Positions 26,521-35,200 of a DNA stretch of 64,000 nucleotides are shown here, one piece after another (position 1 is the first letter of the stretch; each line of letters starts with the position of its first letter). The notes below the pieces were generated by a model, which saw nothing but the letters and a program-made list of their open reading frames with translations, ran no database searches and was not told where the DNA came from. Origin of the DNA: Sphingomonas sp. URHD0057 (GTDB lineage: Bacteria; Pseudomonadota; Alphaproteobacteria; Sphingomonadales; Sphingomonadaceae). The position numbers and the translations under genes were made by a program. The DNA is taken from NCBI RefSeq assembly GCF_000620665.1, contig NZ_JIAU01000007.1:124001-188000 (forward strand), read 5' to 3'.

Positions 26521-26552
26521 TATGTCCACTTTCGACCCACTGCGGACATTAG
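26521..26552 (-). repeat. Dispersed palindromic repeat, copy E
   Basis: TGTCCAC (26523-26529) and GCGGACA (26542-26548) flank TTTCGACCCACT. Same orientation as D, F and G. Confidence 0.75.
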
Positions 26553-26602
26553 CAATCCCAAGGCATGTTCCTCGCGGAGGGTCGATGTTCGGCCTCGAAC
26601 GA

Positions 26603-27334
26603 TTAGACTTCCTTCATCTGGAAGTGCCTGGGGATACGCAGACCTGCGTCGGCGATTTCCGCCTGTAATCTCTCTGAGATGCACAGCAGGAAACTAGCTA
26701 TTCTCCGCTCATACCACAGGTGCGAGCCGGTAAAGTCCGCCTTGCGGAAGGCAAGGCCGCACATGTCTTTGGGTTTTTCCGAGTGCTGTATTTTGTCGCA
26801 ATCCTTTCTGAACGATCCTTTGTTGCTGTGCTCCTCCGAGAAGCTGTCCAGCTCTTGCTGGACAATGAGAATGTAACGGGGAGTCGGGGGCGGCGAGCCT
26901 CGGATTGGCCGAACCTCGATCGGGAAAAAGCGATGCACGCCGGGCTCTAGCCATTCGATGAATGCTTTCAGCGGTTCGTCCACGGAGAAAACCGGACCAG
27001 CAAACAAAGCCAGAGAAGGATGCTTGCTGCAATTACCCTTGGCATGAAAATACGTGGGGACTTCATGACTCAGTATGGCAGCGGTCGATCGGTCATCGAT
27101 TCTTTGACGACGCTGCGGGCGCACCGAAAACTTCCCGATGGCATGACATGCGTACCAATGGGCTCCATTATTATGTTCGTCTTGGAAGATTGCCTGGTCT
27201 TGGGCGGACATATCGTTATCGAAATGCCGCTTTAGGCGTTCGCGCCACCCGCTTGAGACACCTTTCCGGCCCTCGAACTCACCAGCCAGATAAAAATCAT
27301 TGCTCACCGGAGGGTGGTTCATTCCCCAAACCAT
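26603..27334 (-). CDS. Imm11-like (DUF1629) immunity-type protein
   Basis: 243 aa from ATG 27334, with a perfect TAGGAGG 6 bases upstream; the upstream extension to 27370 runs into a repeat. The C-terminal half carries the pattern of the Imm11/DUF1629 family: GVHRFFPIEVRPIRGSPPPTPRYILIVQQELDSFSEEHSN, later GSHLWYERR, then ISERLQAEIADAGL near the end. Members are often immunity proteins of polymorphic toxin systems, but no toxin gene is adjacent, so it is an orphan. It lies between repeat copies E and F and has lower GC than the flanks, suggesting acquisition. Confidence 0.7.
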   Translation of the reverse strand: MVWGMNHPPVSNDFYLAGEFEGRKGVSSGWRERLKRHFDNDMSAQDQAIFQDEHNNGAHWYACHAIGKFSVRPQRRQRIDDRSTAAILSHEVPTYFHAKGNCSKHPSLALFAGPVFSVDEPLKAFIEWLEPGVHRFFPIEVRPIRGSPPPTPRYILIVQQELDSFSEEHSNKGSFRKDCDKIQHSEKPKDMCGLAFRKADFTGSHLWYERRIASFLLCISERLQAEIADAGLRIPRHFQMKEV

Positions 27335-27354
27335 CGATTGCCTCCTAGACCGGA

Positions 27355-27410
27355 ACTGTCCGCTTTCCACTCACTCTTGCCGTCTGAGTCCGACCCATTG
27401 CAGACATTAG
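27355..27410 (-). repeat. Dispersed palindromic repeat, composite copy F
   Basis: Starts TGTCCGCTTTCCACTCAC (27357 on) and ends GACCCATTGCAGACATTAG (to 27410). It looks like parts of two copies joined through CTTGCCGTCTGAGTCC, giving 56 rather than about 33 bp. Confidence 0.7.
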
Positions 27411-27449
27411 ATCCGTCAGTCACTCTGCTCGTTGAGGGAGCACACATGA

Positions 27450-27758
27450 ATGCGCTTCAAACGACTAGCCCTCATGGCTGGGGCCTTCCCCGTCGTAGCA
27501 GCTGCGACCCTCGCCTTTACCGGGAGTGTCGTGCTTCTCGACCCCAGCCGAAAGGTCAATTCAGCGCAGTTGATCGATGGGTGGGGCCATAAGCAGCCGC
27601 TTCTCAACCTAGCTTATGTGCGCGTCGGCGTCCCGAGGATCGAGGGCGCAGTTCAGATAAGCTGCAAGAACGGCAAGGTGGTCGAACGCGGTTATGTCAC
27701 GCCCGGCGCGCCGACATGGCAGAAGCTAGGTGACACCTGCTCGACTAGTCGTTCCTAA
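27450..27758 (+). CDS. Small exported orphan protein
   Basis: 102 aa, start ATG 27450 with GAGGGAG about 10 bases upstream. It has an N-terminal signal sequence (KRLALMAGAFPVVAAATLAF), then a short beta-rich mature domain with two Cys residues (VQISCKNGKVVERGYV and LGDTCSTSRS) that could pair in the periplasm. No family recognised. It is bounded by repeat copies F and G; its stop codon overlaps the edge of G. Confidence 0.6.
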   Translation: MRFKRLALMAGAFPVVAAATLAFTGSVVLLDPSRKVNSAQLIDGWGHKQPLLNLAYVRVGVPRIEGAVQISCKNGKVVERGYVTPGAPTWQKLGDTCSTSRS

Positions 27759-27788
27759 CGTCTGCTTTCCACCCAAAGCAGACACTTG
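27756..27788 (-). repeat. Dispersed palindromic repeat, copy G
   Basis: TAACGTCTGC (to 27765) and GCAGACACTT (from 27778) flank TTTCCACCCAAA. Fourth same-orientation copy in this array. It abuts the end of the amidohydrolase gene. Confidence 0.8.
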
Positions 27789-27809
27789 CTCGCGAGCGAA
27801 CTCTGAGCG

Positions 27810-30800
27810 TCAATCCTCGTGCGGGACGCCGACCGTCGTGCCTTCGGAGTAATTGCCGCCCGCGGACTGATGGAACCAGAACGGCTTCGTCTTGTGGGTG
27901 CCGCCGGCGACGGCGTTCAAGTCGCCGTCGAGAAGCATGCCGTTGATCATCGTGTAACGGACGCTCGTGGAGTTGTGGATGTCGTCGAGCGGATTCTTGT
28001 CGAGCACTACGAGGTCGGCGAGCTTGCCGGCTTCGATCGAGCCGAGGTCGTGGTCGAGTCCGTGCGCGCGAGCCGGGTTGATCGTCGCCGTGCGCAGCGC
28101 TTCCATGTTGCTCATCCCGCCGAGCGCGAAGCCCCATATCTCCCAGTGGGCGCCAAGTCCTTCGCGCTGCCCGTGCGCACCGATTGAAACGGGGATGCCC
28201 AAGTCGCTGATCTGCTTGGTCTGGCGGGCGACGTTGAGAAGATTGTCCTCATCATCGGGGACGATCGTCGGGCGGCGCGCACGCGCGTCGAGCAGTCCCT
28301 GCGGCGCCCATTTCGCCTCGATCGGCTCGGCCCAGGCTTGGGTGTGCTGGTACCAATGATATTCGCCGAATGGGCCGCCGTAGGCGACGACCAGAGTCGG
28401 GGTCCAGGCCGTCTTCGAGCCGCGCCAGAACTGCAGCACGTCGTCGTAGATGTGGGGCACCGGGAGCGAGTGCTCGATCGTGGTGTGGCCGTCGGCGATC
28501 TCCGTCATGTTGTGCATGAACAGCGACCCGCCCTCGGGCACGACCTCGAGGCCGAGCTGGCGCGCGGCCTCGATGACCATCTGGCGTTGCTCGCGGCGGG
28601 GCTGGTTGTAGCTTTTCACCGACCACGCGCCGGACGCCTTGAGGCGGCGGAGGTTGGTCAAAGCGTCCTCCTCCGAGCCGACCTCGACCATGAAGGGAGT
28701 CTCGGCTCCGTAGAGGATGGTGCCGGTCGAGAAGACGCGAGGGCCGAGGATCTTGCCGGCCTTCTGCAGCTCGGACGAGGCGAACACTTCGTGCGTGTCG
28801 GCGGAAGGGTCGTGGACCGTCGTCACGCCGTAAGCGAGTGAATTGTAATAGACCCAGTCCTGATCGGGCACGACCTGGTCGGACGCGTGGGGCCCGTGCC
28901 AATGGGCGTCGATGAAGCCGGGCAGGATCGTTTTCCCAGCCGTATCGATGACCCGCGCTCCGGCCGGAACCGCGACGGTTGCCGCCGGCCCGACCGCGGA
29001 AATGCGGTTGCCGTCGATGAGGATGGTGCCGCCCTCGATCACCTGATCGCCGTTCATGGTGACGATGCGGGCGTTGGTCAGCGCCAGCATTCCGGTCGGG
29101 TGCGGCGCGGCCGAGACGAAGCCGAGGTGCGCGATCGGCGGCGGGGCGCCGGTCTTGGCGCCGTCGAACCCGGCGAGGTCGACGCGGCGCGCATAGAGGT
29201 CCGGCCCTTGCGTCCAATAGAGCGTGCTGCCGTCGCCCGACCAGTGGAGATAGTCGCCGGCGTCGCCGCTGACTTTGGTTTGCGGCAGCGCCTTGGCGTC
29301 GGCGGCGATGTCGATCGTGCGGCCGCTGCGCACGAACGGCATGACGAACGCCTGGTAGCGCTCGGTCCATCCGATGAACTGCTCGTTGGGCGACAGCGCG
29401 AACTCCGCGGCGTTGGTGCCCTTGAGGTGGGTGATCGGGTCGGCGCCGGTCACGTCGACGGACTTGAAAAGTTGGTTATTGTCGCTGTCGGCATCAACGA
29501 AGAAGACGCGCTCGCTGTCCTTGCCGAATTGCGGGAAGGTGCCGGACTTGGACAGGCGCTTGGGCTTGGCGCCCTTGTCGAGCGAGAGGACGTAGATGCC
29601 CGGATCGATTCCCCATAGCGGTGTCGCGAGGAAGCCGTCCGAGCCCTTGCGGTAGGCGATCATCCGCCCGTCGGGAGAGAAGGACGGCTCGCGGTAATAA
29701 CCCGGCTCCGGAGTGACGGTCCGGCCGGTTCCGCCGCCGGCGGTGACGACCTTGATCGCGCCGCCCTTGTCGTCGTCCCAGGTGACGTAGGCGATCTGGC
29801 GGCCGTCGCGCGACCAGACCGGATAGGCTTCGCGCTCGTCCGACTTGGTCAGCCGGCGCGGAGCCGCGTTGCCCGCAATGTCCTTGATCCACAGGTTGCC
29901 GAGCGCTTCGTAAACGACGCGCCGGCCGTCGGGGCTGGCGTGGGCGAAGCGGGTCATCTTCACATCGAAGCTGTCCTCGCCGATGCGCTTGTCGACGTGG
30001 AGCGCATCCTCGACGAAGCGCGATCCGGTGACATGGAAGGGAATGTCGGTGACGGCTTTGGTGGCGACGTCGATGCGGTGGATGTGGCCGCCGGCCCAGT
30101 AAACGATCGAGCGGCCGTCCGGAGTCCAGCTGATCCCCGGATAGACGTTATGGATCGCCCAGGTTTCCTGCATGTCGCGCTCGAGCCCGTCGGTCAGCGA
30201 GTCGATTCGTCCCGAGGCGATATCGAGCAGCATGAGGTTCGACTTACCGCGGATGCGGCGGACGAAGGCGAGCGTTTTGCCGTCGGGCGACGGTGTGGGG
30301 CGAACCGCGCCGCCGGGACCTGTAACGTAGGGGTCGATATCCCCCGTCTGCCGGTCGAGGCGCTGGATGACGTAGATCTGGCCGTTGGGGTCCTTGCTGT
30401 ACTGGAAGATCTCGCCCGGCGTCGCGTCGTCGGAGAAGTAGAGATAACGGCCGTCGGGCGAGAAGACCGGCTCGTTCGTGTCCTTCTGCTTGGTCCGCGC
30501 CTTGGTCATCTGGATGCCCGAGCCGACGCCGGTTCGGTGGTAGAGCCACATCTCGCCCGAGCCGAGGGAGCGCGCCGAGCTAAAGTGCTTGCGGGCGACG
30601 ATGTAATTGCCGTCCGGCGTCCAGTCGGGGCCGTTGAGCAGGCGGAAGCTTTCCTTGGTGATGGCGCGCGGAGCGGTGCCGTCGCGGTTCATCACCCAGA
30701 TGTTGTCGCCGCCGCCGCGGTCGGAGGTGAAGGCGATCTCGCGGCCGTTCGGCGAGTAGCGCGGCTGCATCTCCCACGCATTGCCGGTCGCCAGCGGGCG

Positions 30801-31139
30801 CGCTTCGCCGCCGGTGATCGGCATGACGTAAATGTCGCCCAACAGGTCGAACGCGATCTCCTGACCGTCGGGGGACACATCGAGGTTCATCCACGTCCCC
30901 GACGTCGTATCGATCGGCACGTCGTGGCCCGGGCCGTGGCGCGCGTTGACGTCCCACTTCTGCTCGTCCTTGCCGCCGGTCGGAGCGGACGCAATGTTGG
31001 CCGGCTTGGCCTGGGTCATCGGCTCGGCGGCGCCCGGCTGCGGGATCGGTGGCGCAACCGGCGGGGTCGGTGCCGGCTGGGCGGATGCGCCGACCGCAAG
31101 CAAAGCGGTGGCGGCGAGCAGAAGCGAACGATGAAGCAT
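27810..31139 (-). CDS. Exported TolB-like beta-propeller/amidohydrolase fusion protein
   Basis: 1109 aa from ATG 31139, preceded by GGGAGGGG; this start gives a signal peptide (MLHRSLLLAATALLAVGASA) after a rejected 48-codon upstream extension. Residues about 80-700 are Tricorn/TolB-like WD40 propeller repeats (VSPDGQEIAFDLLGDIYVMP, YSPNGREIAFTSDRGG, PVFSPDGRYLYFSDDA). Residues about 730-1090 are a metal-dependent amidohydrolase (GKTILPGFIDAHWHGPHAS, THEV, TTIEHSL, DLVVLDKNPLDDI). Such fusions are periplasmic or secreted hydrolases of unknown substrate, possibly peptides or imidazolones. Monocistronic. Confidence 0.88.
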   Translation of the reverse strand: MLHRSLLLAATALLAVGASAQPAPTPPVAPPIPQPGAAEPMTQAKPANIASAPTGGKDEQKWDVNARHGPGHDVPIDTTSGTWMNLDVSPDGQEIAFDLLGDIYVMPITGGEARPLATGNAWEMQPRYSPNGREIAFTSDRGGGDNIWVMNRDGTAPRAITKESFRLLNGPDWTPDGNYIVARKHFSSARSLGSGEMWLYHRTGVGSGIQMTKARTKQKDTNEPVFSPDGRYLYFSDDATPGEIFQYSKDPNGQIYVIQRLDRQTGDIDPYVTGPGGAVRPTPSPDGKTLAFVRRIRGKSNLMLLDIASGRIDSLTDGLERDMQETWAIHNVYPGISWTPDGRSIVYWAGGHIHRIDVATKAVTDIPFHVTGSRFVEDALHVDKRIGEDSFDVKMTRFAHASPDGRRVVYEALGNLWIKDIAGNAAPRRLTKSDEREAYPVWSRDGRQIAYVTWDDDKGGAIKVVTAGGGTGRTVTPEPGYYREPSFSPDGRMIAYRKGSDGFLATPLWGIDPGIYVLSLDKGAKPKRLSKSGTFPQFGKDSERVFFVDADSDNNQLFKSVDVTGADPITHLKGTNAAEFALSPNEQFIGWTERYQAFVMPFVRSGRTIDIAADAKALPQTKVSGDAGDYLHWSGDGSTLYWTQGPDLYARRVDLAGFDGAKTGAPPPIAHLGFVSAAPHPTGMLALTNARIVTMNGDQVIEGGTILIDGNRISAVGPAATVAVPAGARVIDTAGKTILPGFIDAHWHGPHASDQVVPDQDWVYYNSLAYGVTTVHDPSADTHEVFASSELQKAGKILGPRVFSTGTILYGAETPFMVEVGSEEDALTNLRRLKASGAWSVKSYNQPRREQRQMVIEAARQLGLEVVPEGGSLFMHNMTEIADGHTTIEHSLPVPHIYDDVLQFWRGSKTAWTPTLVVAYGGPFGEYHWYQHTQAWAEPIEAKWAPQGLLDARARRPTIVPDDEDNLLNVARQTKQISDLGIPVSIGAHGQREGLGAHWEIWGFALGGMSNMEALRTATINPARAHGLDHDLGSIEAGKLADLVVLDKNPLDDIHNSTSVRYTMINGMLLDGDLNAVAGGTHKTKPFWFHQSAGGNYSEGTTVGVPHED

Positions 31140-31267
31140 GGCGAAAACCCCTCCCGAGAGAAATCCTTGGACAGGCTCACGCGCGAAGGCAATCGGACGC
31201 GCCCGCGTTCGTCGAAGGGGGACTCCCGTTTGTTGACGCGCAAGGTTCGGCTGACTAGCCGCGCGGC

Positions 31268-31558
31268 ATGGCCGACACTTCACCAGACACGCCGCCCGAC
31301 CGCCTCTCGCTCGATCCGCGCAGCCCCTATTTCGATGAGGCGCTGCTGAGCCGCGGCGTCGGCATCAAGTTCAACGGCCAGGAAAAGACTAGCGTCATCG
31401 AGTACAGCATCTCGGAAGGCTGGATCCGCGTCGTCGCCGGCAAGAGCCGCGACCGCTTCGGCCAGCCGATGACGCTCAAGCTTCAGGGCAAGGTCGAGCC
31501 CTATTTCGAAAGCCCGCCGGAAGCCGCGGACGACGCCGGCGCGGCGGACGCCGGCTGA
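31268..31558 (+). CDS. DUF3297 family small protein
   Basis: 96 aa: PPDRLSLDPRSPYFDEALLS, RGVGIKFNGQEKTSVIEYSISEGWIRVVAGKSRDRFGQPMTLKLQGKVEPYFE. These are the conserved DUF3297 features; the family is soluble and of unknown function, widespread in Gram-negative bacteria. An acidic Ala-rich tail ends it. Divergent from the amidohydrolase. Its TGA directly abuts the stop of the convergent chemoreceptor. Confidence 0.9.
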   Translation: MADTSPDTPPDRLSLDPRSPYFDEALLSRGVGIKFNGQEKTSVIEYSISEGWIRVVAGKSRDRFGQPMTLKLQGKVEPYFESPPEAADDAGAADAG

Positions 31559-33064
31559 TCAGGCGGCGCGGAGCTTCGAGAGGAAGCTTCCGGTCGCCGA
31601 CTGAAGTCCGGTGGCGATCCGGCTGAGGGTTGCGGCAGACGCCTTCACTTCCTCGGAAAGCTGGACCGCCTCGCCGGTCGAGCGTGCAACGTCGCCGACC
31701 CGACGGGCCATGGCATCGGCGCCGGCGGCGCTTTCGGCGGCATTGTTTTCTATCACCACCGCCACCGAACGCTGGTCGGCAATCTCGCGCCGCATCAGCG
31801 CCGCCGCGTCGGCGAGCTCGCCCATGCCTTGCGAAATCTGCTCGACCGCGGCGCGCGCTTCGTCGGCGCTGCTGCCGACGCCCGACACGAGGGCATTGAT
31901 CTGGCCCGTCGCCTCGGCTGCTTTCCCGGCGAGTCCCTTGACCTCCACGGCGACGACCGCGAAGCCGCGGCCGGCATCGCCGGCCCGGGCGGCTTCGATG
32001 GTCGCGTTGAGCGCGAGCATGTTGGTTTGCGCGGCAACGCTCTCGATCAGCGTGACGAAGCCCTCGATGTCCGCCGTGCGGTGGGAGAGGTTGGCGATCG
32101 CTGTGCGCCCGGTCTCGGACGTCTGGTGGGCGAGCTGGCCGAGCTGCGCCTGCTGGTCGGCCGTGGCGGCGATGCTGGCGATGGATTTGGACAATTCGCT
32201 GACCCGAGCCGAGACCTCGAGCGCGCTCCGCGATGCCGAAGTCGCTTCGTCCGCCGCGGCCGACGACTGTTCGCCGGCCTCATTGGCGAAGCGGTGCATG
32301 TCGTCTGCTGCGTTCGCCAATTGCTCCGCGGCGGTACCGACCGATTCGACGATTTTGGTCACCGACGATTCGAACGTTTCGGCAAGAGAGAGAAGCTCGT
32401 TGCGCCGGGCGTCCGCATTGGCGATTTGCTCGGCTTCCTTGCGCTTGTCGCGCTCGGTCTCGGCGACCGCTTCCGCCGCCTTCACCGCGGCTAGCGCCTC
32501 GCGCGCCGATTTGGCCGATTCCTCGCTCGATTCGCGCGCCGCCGCCTGAGTGACGATCAGCCGGCTCATATGGACCATGACCGGGCCGAGCACGCCGAGG
32601 ACCAAAAGGACCGCGACGGCATGGACCAACACGCGGGCGAGGTCGCCGCTACCGATGAACACCCATTCGGGGGCGAGGTAGCTCAGCAACAGATGATGCG
32701 CGGCGATCACCCCGGTTGCCACGGCGATCGGGCGCCAGTCGCATAACAGCGTCAGCGCCGCGAGCCCGGCAAAGAAGTACATATGGCCTTCCATCTGCCA
32801 CGGATGGCCGTTGAGCAGGTAGACCAACAGCGCGGGCTGGACTGCCGCCATGACGCCGAGGATCGCCCCGACCTGGAAATCGTAGCGCCGCTGCCTCGCG
32901 AACCACGTCGGCATCAGGTTGATGACGATCGAAGCGGCGACGGTCTGGGTCTCGTTGCGAAGGTCGAACAGCAGGGTCAACGCCAGCAGCGCGGCGGTCG
33001 ACACCCAGCCGAGAGCGGTGAGAAGGACAACGCCGCGCAGGCGCAGCTTAAGAAGCTCGTTCAC
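31559..33064 (-). CDS. Methyl-accepting chemotaxis protein with polytopic membrane sensor
   Basis: 501 aa from GTG 33064, which follows GGGAGG at ideal spacing and the TGA of the upstream gene; an ATG at 33094 would add ten residues. Unusually, there is no periplasmic ligand domain. Residues 1-165 form about six membrane helices ([36 protein letters not shown] region), followed by a coiled coil and a C-terminal MCP signalling domain with the hairpin tip [50 protein letters not shown]. It should signal to CheA/CheW; no che genes are nearby. It may sense a membrane-derived signal. Confidence 0.88.
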   Translation of the reverse strand: MNELLKLRLRGVVLLTALGWVSTAALLALTLLFDLRNETQTVAASIVINLMPTWFARQRRYDFQVGAILGVMAAVQPALLVYLLNGHPWQMEGHMYFFAGLAALTLLCDWRPIAVATGVIAAHHLLLSYLAPEWVFIGSGDLARVLVHAVAVLLVLGVLGPVMVHMSRLIVTQAAARESSEESAKSAREALAAVKAAEAVAETERDKRKEAEQIANADARRNELLSLAETFESSVTKIVESVGTAAEQLANAADDMHRFANEAGEQSSAAADEATSASRSALEVSARVSELSKSIASIAATADQQAQLGQLAHQTSETGRTAIANLSHRTADIEGFVTLIESVAAQTNMLALNATIEAARAGDAGRGFAVVAVEVKGLAGKAAEATGQINALVSGVGSSADEARAAVEQISQGMGELADAAALMRREIADQRSVAVVIENNAAESAAGADAMARRVGDVARSTGEAVQLSEEVKASAATLSRIATGLQSATGSFLSKLRAA

Positions 33065-33066
33065 GA

Positions 33067-33387
33067 TCACCCTCCCGAGTGCGAGGCGCCGCACAGCGGC
33101 TGGGGCGCCGACAGGATCAACACGCCCTGTCTTAGGAGTTGGAGGAACAACCCCTCGCTCGAGCCGAACACGAGCAATGACCCGGGCAGCGGCCCGGGTC
33201 GTTCGGCAACGAGTGGCAGCGGCTTGAGCAGTGCACTGCTCACCGGACTGCCGTCGAGTGGGATGAGAAGCATCTCGCCGCGGTCCGGCGGAGCGAACGC
33301 AAGCACGCCCAGCACGGCCGCCGCGAGCGCCAGCTGGGCAGCAAGCGCCACCTGTTTCCGCCGAATTGTCCAGACAGCAATCCGCAT
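33067..33387 (-). CDS. Small membrane-anchored hypothetical protein upstream of chemoreceptor
   Basis: 106 aa with one N-terminal membrane helix ([20 protein letters not shown]) followed by a short extracytoplasmic part ([20 protein letters not shown]...[33 protein letters not shown]). Its stop overlaps the ribosome-binding region of the chemoreceptor, so the two are translationally coupled and may work together, perhaps as accessory sensor. No family recognised. Confidence 0.65.
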   Translation of the reverse strand: MRIAVWTIRRKQVALAAQLALAAAVLGVLAFAPPDRGEMLLIPLDGSPVSSALLKPLPLVAERPGPLPGSLLVFGSSEGLFLQLLRQGVLILSAPQPLCGASHSGG

Positions 33388-33442
33388 GGTCGGATTGCTA
33401 ATCTAAGTTGGTAAACAGGCGCTTAAGGCGGCTTCGCACGCA

Positions 33443-33661
33443 TTACGCTGAAGGTGTCGCGTCCGGCGGATAAGTGGCGTTTGCGCGGCGCTTGTCGCGC
33501 CATTTCCTGAATGCCCATCCGCCGAGCGCGACCGCGGCCAGCGCAGGGACGCCGCGCCGCGCGATGGCAGTCGCGCCATAGCCGAGGATCGCGCCTTTGG
33601 CGCCCTTGTTTGGACCGGCGATCTTATTGCCCAGCCACGCGCCTGCAAGCTTACCCAACAT
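33443..33661 (-). CDS. Small Gly/Ala-rich membrane-associated protein
   Basis: 72 aa: MLGKLAGAWLGNKIAGPNKG, then AKGAILGYGATAIARRGVPALAAVALGGWAFRKWRDKRR. A glycine-zipper-like N-terminus and one hydrophobic segment with a basic tail suggest association with the inner membrane. Such proteins are common, unnamed, in sphingomonads. A candidate EcfG promoter lies 35 bp upstream. It is divergent from the psp operon. Confidence 0.7.
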   Translation of the reverse strand: MLGKLAGAWLGNKIAGPNKGAKGAILGYGATAIARRGVPALAAVALGGWAFRKWRDKRRANATYPPDATPSA

Positions 33662-33694
33662 ACTCGGAACTCCTCATGCGATGTGCGCGGACTC

Positions 33695-33720
33695 GACGCG
33701 CCGGACGCGGTGAATGTTCC
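33695..33720 (-). promoter_or_regulatory. Candidate EcfG promoter for the 72-aa protein
   Basis: On the minus strand GGAAC (33720-33716), a 17-nt spacer and CGTC (33698-33695) match GGAAC-N17-CGTT with one mismatch, 35 bp upstream of the start codon. Confidence 0.45.
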
Positions 33721-33742
33721 CAACCGACCGTTGGCGAATCCT

Positions 33743-33755
33743 ACCAAGTCTTGGT
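33743..33755 (+). promoter_or_regulatory. Palindrome upstream of the psp promoter, possible activator site
   Basis: ACCAAGTCTTGGT is a perfect palindrome with a central T, about 57 bp upstream of the sigma54-like -24 box. A second related inverted pair (TTGGT...ACCAA) overlaps it. Position and symmetry fit an enhancer site for a PspF-type activator, but identity is inferred. Confidence 0.4.
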
Positions 33756-33811
33756 TGGCAAAATGCACCAACCCGCCTCTGTTAGAAGGTTTTTTGGCGG
33801 TTTTCCGGGAT

Positions 33812-33827
33812 TGGCACGACCCTTGAA
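33812..33827 (+). promoter_or_regulatory. Candidate sigma54 promoter of the psp operon
   Basis: TGGCACG (33812-33818), four bases, then TTGAA (33823-33827). The sigma54 consensus is TGGCACG-N4-TTGCW; spacing and the -24 box are exact, the -12 GC is GA. psp operons in Proteobacteria are normally sigma54/PspF dependent. Confidence 0.55.
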
Positions 33828-33884
33828 TAGAAGACAGCATCGGTCCCGAGGCCAAGCCGACGGATCAAAAAGGGAGAATTTGAA

Positions 33885-34016
33885 ATGTCGCCTTCTTCGT
33901 CTCGCACCCTCATCGCTCTCGCCGCTGCGCTGCTGATGAGCACCGTCACCGTCGGCGCCGCAATTGCCCCGGCGCAGGCCAATGCCAACCCTGTCGAGGT
34001 TTCCCTCAATGCCTGA
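33885..34016 (+). CDS. 43-aa exported peptide leading the psp operon
   Basis: ATG 33885 follows AGGGAGAATTTGAA. The product is MSPSSSRTLIALAAALLMST, then VTVGAAIAPAQANANPVEVSLNA: almost entirely a signal peptide with predicted cleavage after AQA, leaving about ten residues. The last eight bases overlap the pspA start, so translation is probably coupled. It may be a real secreted peptide or a regulatory leader sensing export capacity; neither is established. Confidence 0.55.
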   Translation: MSPSSSRTLIALAAALLMSTVTVGAAIAPAQANANPVEVSLNA

Positions 34017-34779
34017 ACTCGAAGTCCTTGAAGCTCGGGTGCCGGTGCGCACGCCGGTGCTGATCCGGGAGCCCGAAACCAACGCGTCGCGGCTCAGCCC
34101 CGTCGCCAGCTGGTTCAGCGGTCCCGTATTCAGCCGCGCTCGCGACATTTTCGCCGCGAACATGACCGAGCTTCTCGACCGGTCGGAAGATCCGTCGAGG
34201 ATGATCCGCATGATCATCCTCGAGATGGAAGAGACCCTGGTCGAAGTCCGCTCCACCGCGGCCCGCTCGATCGCCGACATCAAGGAGATGCGGCGCGCGG
34301 TCGTCCGGCTCGACGAGCTTACGGACAATTGGACGGCCAAGGCCGAGCTGGCGCTGAGCAAGGACCGCGAGGACCTCGCCAAGCAGGCACTAGTCGAGCG
34401 GCAGAACGCGGCCGAGATGGCCGAGGGCCTCCACGCCGAGATCAGCCAGATCGAGCAGGTGCTCAAGGGCTATGAGGCGGACATCGCCAAGCTCCAGGGC
34501 AAGCTGCGCGAGGCCCGGACCCGCCAGAACGCGATCCAGGCGCGGTTCGAAAGCGCCGTCACCCGGGCCAAAGCGCGCGAGATCATGCACGGCAACCGCA
34601 CCGAGGATGCATTCTCGAAGTTCGAGCTGCTCGAGCGCCGGGCGGATTTCGCCGAAGGCCGCTGCGAGGCGCTGGGCATCACCAGCCTCGAGGACGAGAT
34701 CGACCAGCTCAACGCGTCGGCCGCGATCGACGCCGAGCTCGAAGCGATGAAGGCCGCGCTCAAAGCGCGCACGAATTGA
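34009..34779 (+). CDS. pspA: Phage shock protein A (membrane-stress effector)
   Basis: 256 aa from ATG 34009, inside the end of the leader ORF. The PspA/IM30 coiled-coil protein binds stressed inner membrane. Signature: FSRARDIFAANMTELLDRSEDPSRMIRMIILEMEETLVEVRSTAARSIADIKEMRR, followed by long heptad helices to residue 235. Compared with E. coli PspA it has an N-terminal extension of about 35 residues (PELEVLEARVPVRTPVLIRE) that precedes the usual membrane-binding helix. Operon order is pspA-pspC-pspB-like. Confidence 0.93.
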   Translation: MPELEVLEARVPVRTPVLIREPETNASRLSPVASWFSGPVFSRARDIFAANMTELLDRSEDPSRMIRMIILEMEETLVEVRSTAARSIADIKEMRRAVVRLDELTDNWTAKAELALSKDREDLAKQALVERQNAAEMAEGLHAEISQIEQVLKGYEADIAKLQGKLREARTRQNAIQARFESAVTRAKAREIMHGNRTEDAFSKFELLERRADFAEGRCEALGITSLEDEIDQLNASAAIDAELEAMKAALKARTN

Positions 34780-34795
34780 GGAAGGGACCGAGAGC

Positions 34796-35200
34796 ATGAC
34801 GCGCAAGATTTATCCGTACTCGCTCGATCGCCACGACGCGAAGATCGCCGGTGTATGCTCAACGCTGGGCGCGAAGTTCGGGATCGACCCGACTTTCATC
34901 CGCATCGCGTGGATTGCCGTGCCGCTGCTGACGCCGGTCGACTTCACCACCGCACTCATCGCCTATGCCGTGGTTGGCATCATCCTGGCCGTCCAGAAGC
35001 GGCGCGCGATGACCGGCGAACGGCACCTGAGCGACTTCGACCGCATGGACCAGGTCGTGAAGCGCAAGCCGACGGTGCACGCGATGCGCACCGAACTGGA
35101 CCCGACCGACCGCCGGCTGATGGCGATCGATCATCACATCAACAGCCAGAACGACGAGCTGGCGCGCGAGATCGAAGCGCTCCGGCAGGAGGAGAAGTGA
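34796..35200 (+). CDS. pspC: Phage shock protein C-like membrane protein
   Basis: 134 aa with a PspC domain: KIYPYSLDRHDAKIAGVCSTLGAKFGIDPTFIRIAWIAVPLL, then a hydrophobic span (TTALIAYAVVGIILAVQ) and a C-terminal cytoplasmic tail with a short coiled coil (INSQNDELAREIEALRQEEK). PspC cooperates with PspB to relay envelope stress to PspA. It starts 16 bp after pspA; its TGA overlaps the next ATG (TGATG). Confidence 0.9.
   Translation: MTRKIYPYSLDRHDAKIAGVCSTLGAKFGIDPTFIRIAWIAVPLLTPVDFTTALIAYAVVGIILAVQKRRAMTGERHLSDFDRMDQVVKRKPTVHAMRTELDPTDRRLMAIDHHINSQNDELAREIEALRQEEK

Noticed and set aside
29940-31349. Plus-strand 469-codon open frame opposite the amidohydrolase
   Set aside because: Antisense of a recognised propeller sequence; composition is shadow-like.
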